A program made the translations under genes and the position numbers. Shown here piece after piece: positions 44,718 through 53,362 of a stretch of DNA of 64,000 nucleotides (positions within the stretch are counted from its first letter, which is position 1; the number at the start of each line of letters is the position of its first letter). Origin of the DNA: Clostridiaceae bacterium. Its GTDB lineage: Bacteria; Bacillota; Clostridia; Saccharofermentanales; DTU023. The stretch is from NCBI GenBank assembly GCA_012841015.1, contig DUVN01000024.1:62001-126000 (forward strand), written 5' to 3'. Under the pieces are notes generated by a model, which was not told the origin of the DNA, searched no databases, and saw nothing but the letters and a program-made list of their open reading frames with translations.

Positions 44718-46082
44718 ATGAAGAAAGAATTGATGAAGCGCTCATTAGACCGTCGACTTCGCGTTAAGGCGTTTATTGTCTGTCTGTTACTATTAGCAAC
44801 GATGGTCATCGGCTGTGATGCGAATAAGACAACGACAGGTTCAGATACTCTTGTAAATCCTACAAAAGACGAACTGAGCGATCATTCTGATCCCTCAAAA
44901 GTTGAACAGAACGATCATGTCGCTACGCTTGTAAGTCCCGCTAAAGTCAAACCGATTGGTCATTACAGTGAATTGCCTAATTCATTTCGAAAGGCACTCT
45001 GGGACTTTGCGTTTAAAACGTCTGGACTAGCTCTTACCGTCAAAGGCGACGAAAACGCTCTCTATTCTCCGATCAGTCTTTACTACGCGCTCGCCATGGT
45101 CGAGGCGGGCGCGGGAGGTCAGACGAAGGCCGACCTGCGCACCGTATTGGAGCTGACGGGGGAAATGGATGCCGGTGCGGCACTTCAAAAATTGTACAGC
45201 ATGATGCTGCACGATGGCACAAGTGAGGAGCTGGTCGCTAACGCCGTCTGGATGCGTTTGGAGTTAGGTGACCAAGTCAGTCAAGAGTGGCTCGACCAGC
45301 TGGCAAGTCATTTTTATGCTTCTGCCTTTAAAGTCGATTTCAACGACAAAGCGACAGCGGAGACAATGAGCAAGTGGGTGGAGGAACAGACGCGCGGCAA
45401 AATCAAGCCTGAGATTGATCTGTCGGAAGCCGACATGATTCTAATGAATACGCTGTACTTTAAAGCTGATTGGGCATCGGCGTTCGAGGAAGTTAATAAT
45501 CGGCAAGACTTCTTTTATACGTCGCTCGCGATACCTTGCGAGGTGACATTTATGAATGCAAAATATGATGATCAAGAATATCTTGTCGCAGACGAGTTCC
45601 GAGCGAGTGCCATTAAGCTGAAGAACGGAAAAATTGATTTTATTTTACCGAATGAAGGCGTGCTACCGGAGACGCTCCTCGCAAATCCTGATTTTCTAAA
45701 ATTGGTTTATGAAGGCAAGAGACAGACAGCCAATGTCGTATTCAGCATCCCAAAGTTTTCGTATCGCGTGAAAATCGATGTTTTCGAAAAAATGGAAGCG
45801 CTGGGACTCCGTGATATGTTGCAGAACAAACCTGATTTTTCGGTGATGTTGCCTGCGCAGAAGGCTGAAGTCAGCAAAATCACGCAGGAAGCCTTCATTG
45901 ATCTGAATGAGCAGGGCGTCGAAGCCGCTGCGTACACAGAGATCGCCATGAGATGCACGAGTGTGCCCATTCAAGACGATTTCGTTGAGATGATCTTCAA
46001 CCGTCCTTTTATCTATGTTATCAGCGATGACGCAGGTGTGCCGCTGTTCGTCGGCGTGATCAACAATCCGCTGAAAGAATAG
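44718..46082 (+). CDS. Lipoprotein serpin 2
   Basis: A 454-residue serpin, clearly a duplicate of the preceding gene. The lipobox is MVIGC with cysteine 33. The linker is longer than in serpin 1 because a segment (DTLVNPTKDELSDHS / ATLVSPAKVKPIGHYS) is present twice. Then come ALYSPISLYYALAMVEAGAGG, NTLYFKADWASAF and FNRPFIYVI. The hinge EQGVEAAAYT starts at about 398; by spacing P1-P1' falls near T-S in MRCTSV. Differences from serpin 1 concentrate in the reactive loop (QIDIKCTA against EIAMRCTS). GGAGG lies 11 bases before the ATG at 44718. Confidence 0.92.
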   Translation: MKKELMKRSLDRRLRVKAFIVCLLLLATMVIGCDANKTTTGSDTLVNPTKDELSDHSDPSKVEQNDHVATLVSPAKVKPIGHYSELPNSFRKALWDFAFKTSGLALTVKGDENALYSPISLYYALAMVEAGAGGQTKADLRTVLELTGEMDAGAALQKLYSMMLHDGTSEELVANAVWMRLELGDQVSQEWLDQLASHFYASAFKVDFNDKATAETMSKWVEEQTRGKIKPEIDLSEADMILMNTLYFKADWASAFEEVNNRQDFFYTSLAIPCEVTFMNAKYDDQEYLVADEFRASAIKLKNGKIDFILPNEGVLPETLLANPDFLKLVYEGKRQTANVVFSIPKFSYRVKIDVFEKMEALGLRDMLQNKPDFSVMLPAQKAEVSKITQEAFIDLNEQGVEAAAYTEIAMRCTSVPIQDDFVEMIFNRPFIYVISDDAGVPLFVGVINNPLKE

Positions 46083-46115
46083 ACAAGAATAACGCGAAGA
46101 CAAAGTGGTGAAGCA

Positions 46116-48053
46116 TCACAATTCAATAATTGATGCCTCATAAGGCTGAAGGGTTCTCTTATGCCTATCGTGTGTGCTGATGATCAAGTGTCCCTGCGGT
46201 TTCCCTGTCGGGCGCTTGATCGGTTTATCCGATAAATTCGCTTCGATGAAGTAGCGCTTGTCTCCGTATGTACGATAACACGCCCAGTAGTGGCGTTTCT
46301 TCTTTTTCATGAATTTGACGTCGCCGTAGACGAGTCCTTTGTGGCGACGTCGGATGTCGATGAGTCTTCGGTAAAAGTGCCAGATCGATTGCTCATCTGC
46401 CTGCTGTGCTTTCAAATGATTCGAGCGATTGCTTGATGATGACTCAATCCAAGGCTTGACGGAACTGAAGCCTGCGTAGGGTTGATCGTTCCAAGGGTAC
46501 GGAGTTCTCGCATGGTCGCGACTTCCCGCCATGACGTCACGCCACCCTTGTTCCTCTTTACCTTCAGCGACTTTTTCTTGATAATAATTCAAGCTCTCAA
46601 CATCGCGGATATCGTCCATGGAACGGAAGTCTTCGTTGACGAGTCCAAGCTCCTGCCCCTGGTAGAGGAACACAGTCCCGCGCATCGAGAAGAGGAGCAA
46701 TGCGAGTAATTTCCCGAGCTGTTCACGAACGCTTGGATCTGGATTGACCTTGGAAATCATGCGAGGGTTATCGTGGTTCTCGAAGAAGAGACTCATCCAA
46801 TGGTTGCTCCCGAGTGCCTCCTGCTCATTGATCATGTATTGTTTGTAGTAATTAAGGTCGTAGCAATAGTCGTCCCAGCGCGTAAAACCGGGGTTTTCTA
46901 AATGGTCAAAGGAAAAGACGAGATCCATTTCGCCTCGCTCTTCGCCAGCGAGTAATTTACTCATTTCACGGCCAACGCCTGGGCATTCTCCAACTGTAAA
47001 AGCCCGATAAGGTGTGAACGCTCGTGCCTGCATGTCCCTTAAGTATTCGTTAAGTTTCGCGCCGAATACATAGTGTTCTATGCCGTAGAAACTGAGCATC
47101 GCACCGATTGTCTCGTTGCCGTCCGGAAGTCCTTCTGCCTTAGAGATATAATTGATCACGTCGAGACGAAACCCTGACACGCCCTTTTCTAACCAGAAAT
47201 GAAGGATTTTCATGATCTCATCGCGGAGCGCCTCAGATTCCCAATTGAGATCCATCTGCTTCTTGCTGAATAAGTGTAGTCCCCAAAGTTCCTCGTCCGG
47301 AAAATAGCGCCATGCCGAACCCCGGAAGAACGATGTCCAATTGTTGGGCGGTGAGAGGTCGTCGTGACCGTGAGCATGAAAATTTTTGTCGGTTATCCGC
47401 TTTGGGGAGGCAACATCGCGTAAGAAATAGTAGTCACGTTTTGGAGATTGCGGGTCGCGTAGGGCTTCCTGAAACCATGCGTGCTCATCTGATGTGTGGT
47501 TCAGAACCATATCCATGATTAGGCGCATATCGCGTTTTTCGAGCTCAGCGATCAGCTCGTCGAAATCGGCCATTGTACCGAAGTCCTCATGGATGTCGTA
47601 ATAATCGGAGATATCATAGCCGTTGTCGTCGTCCGGCGACCGGTAGATGGGAGATAGCCAGAGGGCATCGACGCCGAGCGCCTTCAGATCGTCGAGTTTC
47701 CCGATGATCCCTTGAAGGTCGCCGATCCCGTCTGCGTTCGAGTCGCAAAAGGAGCGCGGGTAGATCTGGTAAATGGTTGCTTCTTTCCACCATGCGGGCG
47801 TCGGTTCTCCTGTTCTATTGACAGGTCGCTCTTTCTCGATGTTCAGCAGACGAAAGAAACTCTCCATAAAGGCATCGTCGAGCTGCCCACGTGAAAACTT
47901 GGCCAGTGTGCGGAAGCGAAGACGTCGGAGAAGTTTGTTTTTCAACAGAAGCGGATTCAATCCAAGCTCGAGTAAGAGCCGATAACACATATCGTGCCCG
48001 ACGGGGTGGTCGATGATATCGCCCAATCGGCTATCTTTACTCAGCTGAATCAT
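46116..48053 (-). CDS. GH13 alpha-glucosidase (oligo-1,6-glucosidase-like)
   Basis: A 645-residue cytoplasmic glycoside hydrolase of family 13. The catalytic triad is visible as D in GFRLDVINY, E in TVGECPG and D in ENHDNPR; DMVLNHTSDEH and YQIYPRSFCDSNADGIGDL are typical of oligo-1,6-glucosidases and related enzymes. Before the barrel there is an extra N-terminal domain of about 75 residues (SRLGDIIDHPVGHDMCYRLL...) that I recall only from clostridial glycosidases. AGGAGCGTGCAC precedes the ATG at 48053. It overlaps the sugar transporter gene by 17 bases, so uptake and cleavage are linked. Substrates such as isomaltose or trehalose-like sugars are not distinguishable. Confidence 0.9.
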   Translation of the reverse strand: MIQLSKDSRLGDIIDHPVGHDMCYRLLLELGLNPLLLKNKLLRRLRFRTLAKFSRGQLDDAFMESFFRLLNIEKERPVNRTGEPTPAWWKEATIYQIYPRSFCDSNADGIGDLQGIIGKLDDLKALGVDALWLSPIYRSPDDDNGYDISDYYDIHEDFGTMADFDELIAELEKRDMRLIMDMVLNHTSDEHAWFQEALRDPQSPKRDYYFLRDVASPKRITDKNFHAHGHDDLSPPNNWTSFFRGSAWRYFPDEELWGLHLFSKKQMDLNWESEALRDEIMKILHFWLEKGVSGFRLDVINYISKAEGLPDGNETIGAMLSFYGIEHYVFGAKLNEYLRDMQARAFTPYRAFTVGECPGVGREMSKLLAGEERGEMDLVFSFDHLENPGFTRWDDYCYDLNYYKQYMINEQEALGSNHWMSLFFENHDNPRMISKVNPDPSVREQLGKLLALLLFSMRGTVFLYQGQELGLVNEDFRSMDDIRDVESLNYYQEKVAEGKEEQGWRDVMAGSRDHARTPYPWNDQPYAGFSSVKPWIESSSSNRSNHLKAQQADEQSIWHFYRRLIDIRRRHKGLVYGDVKFMKKKKRHYWACYRTYGDKRYFIEANLSDKPIKRPTGKPQGHLIISTHDRHKRTLQPYEASIIEL

Positions 48054-49437
48054 GTGCACGCTCCTTGTCCTGTTTGCGTACAGCAATCTCGCCCACGATA
48101 CGATCGAAGAATGCCTCGTCGATCTTATAGAAGCGACGATAGATGAAGTAGCTGAGGGCGATCAACAAGAGAGGCAGAATCATCATCGATGTTTTGAACA
48201 GCATCAGCCCTGATGGCGTCATGTCGGCAGGTCCCTTGGCTTCTTTCATGCCGGAGAGTATGACAGTCGCACCGACGATGCCGCTTGCGACGGCAGCTCC
48301 GAGCTTATTGATAAAAGGCTGGAGCGAGAGCGTGATGGAGTCGTTGCGTCGCCCAAGTTTCCATTCGCCGTACTCGACACAATCAGCGATGAACATCAAC
48401 ATGAGTACTTGTATCCAACCTTCGCCTACGAAGATCAGAATTCCGGCGGCAGCGATGATGGCGATTGTTCCCGGAGGGGCGATGAAGAAGAGAATGTAGC
48501 CGATGACGATCAGGATGGTAGACAGCGTATAAATGTGTTGGCGTTTCATGTATTTCCGTAATAGGGGAAAGACGGCGAGCGCGCCAATTTGCGAGACGCC
48601 AAGAATGAGGGCGAAGATGGCATACGTCTCCTCATTACCATAGTAGTATTTGAAGTAATATTGTCCGAAAGATGTTGTTGTGACGTATCCGATCATGAAG
48701 AGTGTCATCGCAACCGTCGTCCAGAGGAGCTGATCATTTCGGAAAATGACACGGAACATCTCTTTCGGCGATGTTTTCTCTGTCTGCGAGCGAATACCTC
48801 GATCTTCTTTGACACCGATGACTGTGATACTCTGTGTGACGATGAAAGCACCCATCGCAACGAGGGCAAGGATGAAGTAGCCTTTCTTCATACTGCCGGT
48901 CGCTTGACCGAGTACATTCGTGATCGGGACAATACCGACAACCATCGCGAACATACCGATGTTGGCACAGATGCGGGCGATGGAACCTGCCTTTTCTCTT
49001 TCTTTCTGATCGTCAGATAGCGAGGGGATCATCGACCAATAGGCGATGTCGTTCGCTGTGTAGCCGATCTCCCACAGGATGTATACGATGAGAAAGATGA
49101 GTGCAAACGATACACCGCGGACGCCGTAATCGATAAAGAGAAAGATGTAAAAGATACAGCTGAAGATCATACCGATAACGATCCACGGCTTGAACCGGCC
49201 AAAGCGGCTGCGGGTGTTATCGACAATGACACCCATGAAAGGGTCGTTAAAGGCATCGAAGACGCGTGTTGCGATCATGGCACCTGTGACGTACCACATC
49301 GTCGTCGCGTCCAGTTCTAAAATGTCGGTAAGATAGAACATGAGGTACATACTGACCATCGTGTAGTAGAAGTCTCGACCGACTGTCCCCAGACCGTAAA
49401 ACCAACGGTTTTTTATATTGCGGCGTTTCTCTTCCAT
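48037..49437 (-). CDS. GPH-family sugar transporter (MelB-like)
   Basis: A 466-residue membrane transporter with 12 predicted helices of the glycoside-pentoside-hexuronide cation symporter family. Seen: WFYGLGTVGRDFYYTMV at the N-terminus, the conserved RVFDAFNDPFMGVIVDNTRSRFGRFKPWI loop (substrate and cation region) and LRRNDS-like cytoplasmic motifs (GRRNDSITLSLQPFINKLG). AAGAGGTGAACAAT precedes the ATG at 49437; the frame is open to 49548. It feeds the GH13 enzyme encoded directly after it. Confidence 0.9.
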   Translation of the reverse strand: MEEKRRNIKNRWFYGLGTVGRDFYYTMVSMYLMFYLTDILELDATTMWYVTGAMIATRVFDAFNDPFMGVIVDNTRSRFGRFKPWIVIGMIFSCIFYIFLFIDYGVRGVSFALIFLIVYILWEIGYTANDIAYWSMIPSLSDDQKEREKAGSIARICANIGMFAMVVGIVPITNVLGQATGSMKKGYFILALVAMGAFIVTQSITVIGVKEDRGIRSQTEKTSPKEMFRVIFRNDQLLWTTVAMTLFMIGYVTTTSFGQYYFKYYYGNEETYAIFALILGVSQIGALAVFPLLRKYMKRQHIYTLSTILIVIGYILFFIAPPGTIAIIAAAGILIFVGEGWIQVLMLMFIADCVEYGEWKLGRRNDSITLSLQPFINKLGAAVASGIVGATVILSGMKEAKGPADMTPSGLMLFKTSMMILPLLLIALSYFIYRRFYKIDEAFFDRIVGEIAVRKQDKERAHDSAE

Positions 49438-49534
49438 ATTGTTCACCTCTTTTGAAAATATACCATAGGAATTAGTCCAAAAGATGATGCAGAGACGTGC
49501 CAATTGGCGTATGATCGTGAAGGACGCGCGGGTG

Positions 49535-49540
49535 TATAAT
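49535..49540 (+). promoter_or_regulatory. -10 element upstream of the K+ channel subunit gene
   Basis: A perfect TATAAT is followed after six bases by an ATG (49547) that opens a 20-codon frame. The -35 region is poor. Transcription would start at that ATG. Confidence 0.4.
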
Positions 49541-49546
49541 AGGCGC

Positions 49547-49609
49547 ATGCCGATGCAGATGGGTTTCCCTATGGATCATGGGCGTTTCTGCCGAAGCTAT
49601 TTTAGTTAA
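49547..49609 (+). CDS. Possible leaderless leader peptide
   Basis: A 20-residue open frame (MPMQMGFPMDHGRFCRSYFS) starts six bases after TATAAT and ends in TAA at 49607-49609, just before AAGGAAGG. It overlaps the annotated start region of the ktrB-like gene in another frame. Nothing but position supports it, and it may not be translated. Confidence 0.25.
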   Translation: MPMQMGFPMDHGRFCRSYFS

Positions 49610-50993
49610 TGCAAGGAAGGTTTACTGCATAAACAGATTAAGCATAAAGAATAATTCGCCTTTTAAGGCGTTATTGCGAAATCCCCCTCTTTTAATGACG
49701 ATTCTCTATCTCGCTGTCGTGGCGCTTGGAACGGCACTTCTCAGTTTGCCGTTCGCAACGGCATCGGGAAAGGGCGCTAGTCTGATGGAGGCCCTCTTTA
49801 CGACGACGACGGCACTCTGCGTCACGGGGCTTGTGACGGTGACGACGGCGACTTACTGGTCACTGTTCGGCAAAGTAATCATTTTGCTTCTTATTCAACT
49901 TGGTGGTCTTGGTATCGTGACAGCGGCTGCCGGCATCGCGATGACGCTCAACATGCGAATAACGATGAGGAGCCGTCTTGCGATTGCCGCAGAAAAGAAC
50001 GCGATGACGCCGAGAGGTATGGCGCGTCTGATTCAATTTGTTCTAGGTGCAACGTTTACGATCGAACTAGCCGGTGCTGTTATTCTCGCTACGAGATTTG
50101 TTCCAGTATTCGGCTGGAAGAGAGGTTTATGGTATTCCGTTTTTCATTCTATCTCGGCATACTGCAATGCTGGTATTGATATCTTGGGAGACAGTTCTTT
50201 GGAGTTATGGGCGTCGGATGTGATCGTCATTCTCGCCATTTCATTGCTCATTATCCTAGGTGGTATCGGATATCCTGTTTATCGTGATATCATCAGCCGA
50301 CGGCGTTGGAAGAAGTTCCGCCTCCACACGAAAATTGTTATCACGACAACGGCTGTGCTTCTCATCGGTGGGACAATTTTGTTTTGGCTTCTCGAGCACA
50401 ACAATCCTGCAACGTTAGGCAAGCAACCGGCAGGCGTTCAGTGGCTCAGCGCGTTCTTGCAATCGACGACGACGCGTACGGCAGGGTTTGCCGGTGTGCC
50501 TCAAGGATCGCTGACGCACGCGTCCGCACTTCTATCAATAACATTGATGTTTATTGGAGGGTCACCTGTCGCGACGGCCGGCGGCATCAAGACGACGACG
50601 CTTGTCGCGCTGCTCGTCAACACGAGAGCAGAAGCCACTCGCAGGAAAGAGACGACCGTCTTTAAGAGGAGGCTCCCGGCTGAGATTGCACGCCGCGCGG
50701 CAACGATTGTGCTCTTATCCTCTCTTTGGTGCCTTGTGGCTTGTTTCATCATTACTGTGACCGATCCGAACGTGCGTTTCCTCGATGTACTATTTGAAGT
50801 CATGTCGGCCTTCGGGACGGTCGGGTTATCGCGTGCGACGACGGCGATTTTCAGTACGGGCGGACAACTCGTTTTGATCGCCACAATGTTGTTTGGCAAA
50901 CTGGGGCCCTTGACAGTCCTCTACGCGTTAGTGACAAAGCAACGAATTGAAACGGAGTTTAGACAGGCTGAAGAACACATCATGATCGGGTAG
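49578..50993 (+). CDS. ktrB: KtrB/TrkH-type potassium uptake channel subunit
   Basis: Membrane pore subunit of a K+ uptake system, 471 residues with the four M1-P-M2 repeats of the SKT superfamily. Selectivity-filter segments are visible around TALCVTGLV, SAYCNAGID, TTRTAGFAG and SAFGTVGLS. The ATG at 49578 has no good ribosome site. AAGGAAGG at 49613-49620 lies eight bases before an in-frame ATA (49629), close to where other KtrB proteins begin, so the true start is uncertain. The regulator subunit gene follows after 192 bases; the gap contains a 10-bp hairpin at 50992-51015. Confidence 0.9.
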   Translation: MGVSAEAILVNARKVYCINRLSIKNNSPFKALLRNPPLLMTILYLAVVALGTALLSLPFATASGKGASLMEALFTTTTALCVTGLVTVTTATYWSLFGKVIILLLIQLGGLGIVTAAAGIAMTLNMRITMRSRLAIAAEKNAMTPRGMARLIQFVLGATFTIELAGAVILATRFVPVFGWKRGLWYSVFHSISAYCNAGIDILGDSSLELWASDVIVILAISLLIILGGIGYPVYRDIISRRRWKKFRLHTKIVITTTAVLLIGGTILFWLLEHNNPATLGKQPAGVQWLSAFLQSTTTRTAGFAGVPQGSLTHASALLSITLMFIGGSPVATAGGIKTTTLVALLVNTRAEATRRKETTVFKRRLPAEIARRAATIVLLSSLWCLVACFIITVTDPNVRFLDVLFEVMSAFGTVGLSRATTAIFSTGGQLVLIATMLFGKLGPLTVLYALVTKQRIETEFRQAEEHIMIG

Positions 50994-51185
50994 CACATCT
51001 TAAAAAAGGTGTGCTGTAACATTGCGATAGATACAACGACTGTGGGCAGAACGGCCATAGCATTTTAAACGTTAAGATAATGAAAGAAAACTGAAATTGA
51101 CGATCGTCACAATGATGAGGCCTGCCGGGAGAGGCTCGTCGATTTCATTGAGAATCATAGAGAATAAAGACAAGAGGCTTTTAGT

Positions 51186-51851
51186 ATGAAAAAAATTAAA
51201 GATGTCGCCGTGATCGGATGTGGCAGATTTGGATATCAAGTGGCAATCACTCTGACGCATATGGGCGTCGACGTGATCGCGATCGATCAACAGGAAGAAA
51301 TAATCAACAAACTCTCAAACGACGTGACTTACGCCGTCTGTGCTGACGTCACACAGGAAAACGTCCTCGCGGAAATCGGGATCGGCAACTGTGATGCTGC
51401 TGTGGTCGGTATCGGCGATCGCTCAGAAGCAACGATCATGGCGACGCTCGCCTGCAAGGAGCTCGGTATTCCGTTGATTATCGCTAAGGCGAAGAATGAA
51501 TCGGTTGCCAAAGTATTGCGCAAAATCGGCGCGACACAAGTCGTCATTCCTGAGCGAGACCAGGGAACAAAGTTGGCGCTTTCGCTTGTCTCAAACAATA
51601 TGTCTGAGATCATAGAGCTTTCGACATCGCACTCTATTTTGGATGCGAAATGTCCGAGATCATGGGTTGGGAAGAGCCTCAAAGCACTCGAGATCAGGCC
51701 GAAGTACGGCGTGACAATCATCGGAATTGTCCGTGACGGGCAGCATATGATCAGCCCACACGCCGATGAGATTTTTAAAGAGGGTGACCACGTGTTCGCA
51801 CTCGGCGAAAACAAAGCGCTGACACGTCTCTCAAAAGAACTACACGGCTAG
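51186..51851 (+). CDS. ktrA: KtrA/TrkA-type potassium uptake regulator
   Basis: Cytoplasmic gating subunit for the K+ channel, 221 residues. The RCK_N domain binds nucleotides through VAVIGCGRFGYQVAITL (glycine pattern GCGRFG near residue 11). An RCK_C domain at about 135-221 may bind c-di-AMP, as in other Firmicute KtrA proteins (established for the family, not visible here). AAGAGGCTTTTAGT precedes the ATG. Together with the upstream gene it forms a complete K+ uptake system. Confidence 0.92.
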   Translation: MKKIKDVAVIGCGRFGYQVAITLTHMGVDVIAIDQQEEIINKLSNDVTYAVCADVTQENVLAEIGIGNCDAAVVGIGDRSEATIMATLACKELGIPLIIAKAKNESVAKVLRKIGATQVVIPERDQGTKLALSLVSNNMSEIIELSTSHSILDAKCPRSWVGKSLKALEIRPKYGVTIIGIVRDGQHMISPHADEIFKEGDHVFALGENKALTRLSKELHG

Positions 51852-52016
51852 CGTGCGTCGGTAATAGGGAAGATTGAGAAGATTGATAACAATAGCTCTC
51901 AGCGGGCGTGTTGTGCGTGACACGATGATCTGTTGAGGCAAACGGGATAGTCGGCATCGCCTTTGTAGCTGGATGATGCGTAAATCCGCTTATTATGCAG
52001 AATTGGCAAGACCTCT

Positions 52017-53162
52017 TCACTGTCGGAGGATTCTTTGTCCTCGACAGAAAACATCACGAATCTTCAAGTCCTTTCCTAAGACAATCAGATCTGCGTCAAA
52101 CCCGACATCAATAATCCCTTTGCGTGTTTCGAGACTGAGGAGTTGTGCGGCGTTCTGGCTTACACAAGGGATGATGTCGCCTAAAGGAGCCTCGGTGAAA
52201 AGAGAGAAATTCCGAAAGGCGCCTTCCATTGTCAGTGTACTACCTGCCAGCGCGCCGTCGTTCCTTCTAGGGATGCCATTTTGCACTGTCACTTCGCACG
52301 TTCCAAGAGTATACTGTCCATCCTTCATTCCAGTCGCCATCATAGAATCGGTTATGAGGACGAGACCGTCCTTTCCCTTTGTCCTGTAGACGAGACGAAC
52401 AAACGTGGGGTGCAAGTGGATGCCATCGCAGATTAACTCAGAATAGATGTTAAGATCGAGTGCAGCGCCCAATATGCCTGGCTCGCGATGATGGAGCGGG
52501 CGCATCGCATTTCCGAGATGCGTGACCCCCATAGCTCCTGCCTCCGCCGCATCAACTGCCTCCTGCCACGTCGCTCCTGAGTGGCCGAGCATAACGGCAA
52601 TGTCGAGCTCATGGCACGTGTCGATCAATTCAATGGCGCCGGGGAGTTCAGGTGCGATCGTGATCGTGCGGATGTGACCATTTGCTTCTCTTTGGTAAAG
52701 TCGCAACAAATCAGGATCTGCAGACAGAATGTTGTCAGTGTCAAACGTTGCGCTGTATTCGAGAGAGAGGAATGGTCCTTCGAGATGGATGCCTAACAAC
52801 TCTGCGCCGGTGTCGAGCGATTCAATAGCTTGTGCCGCAGCATGAAGAGCGGTGATCGTCCGTTCTTCAGAGTCAGCTGAGATTGAGCAGAGCCAGCTCG
52901 TTGTGCCACTCTTTGCGAAAACATCGCAAAGCTTTGCAAAATCAGATACCGACGCGTCATTGCAATCGACGCCATATCCTCCGTGCGTATGTGTATCGAT
53001 GAATCCAGGGATTAGTAGGAAATCGGCGAGGTCGAGTTCTGGAAGCTGATAGACATTAGGCTCGTTGATGGAGGCAATGTGGCCATCAACCACTGTGATA
53101 TTTGCCTTAAAGAAATCACCATCCATGTAAGCATCGGCATTCTTCAGGTAGTGGCTACGCAT
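52017..53162 (-). CDS. nagA: N-acetylglucosamine-6-phosphate deacetylase
   Basis: Removes acetate from GlcNAc-6-P in amino sugar breakdown and cell wall recycling. It has 381 residues, the usual length. Metal and active-site motifs: PGFIDTHTHGGYGVD, HLEGPFLS, HSGATWQEA, THLGNAMRPLHHREPG and the catalytic Asp in ITDSMMATG. AGAGGAG abuts a possible ATG at 53174 and stands 12 bases before the ATG at 53162; the latter is preferred because zero spacing would not work. No nagB or PTS gene is adjacent. Confidence 0.92.
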   Translation of the reverse strand: MRSHYLKNADAYMDGDFFKANITVVDGHIASINEPNVYQLPELDLADFLLIPGFIDTHTHGGYGVDCNDASVSDFAKLCDVFAKSGTTSWLCSISADSEERTITALHAAAQAIESLDTGAELLGIHLEGPFLSLEYSATFDTDNILSADPDLLRLYQREANGHIRTITIAPELPGAIELIDTCHELDIAVMLGHSGATWQEAVDAAEAGAMGVTHLGNAMRPLHHREPGILGAALDLNIYSELICDGIHLHPTFVRLVYRTKGKDGLVLITDSMMATGMKDGQYTLGTCEVTVQNGIPRRNDGALAGSTLTMEGAFRNFSLFTEAPLGDIIPCVSQNAAQLLSLETRKGIIDVGFDADLIVLGKDLKIRDVFCRGQRILRQ

Positions 53163-53362
53163 CGAATCATCCATCTCCTCTCAGACAAGTCATCGGGATC
53201 GCTGGGAGCCGACAAGGCGTATTTGGCTCATCGACTGTATGATAACTTCAACTGAAACCTGAACACGGAGCCTTAGCCGAGCCCCGATTCACACCATGCT
53301 CAGCACTTTAGAGTTCAAAGATCATTTTAACAGTAACAAGCTTGAGCCCTGTTCTTATTATG

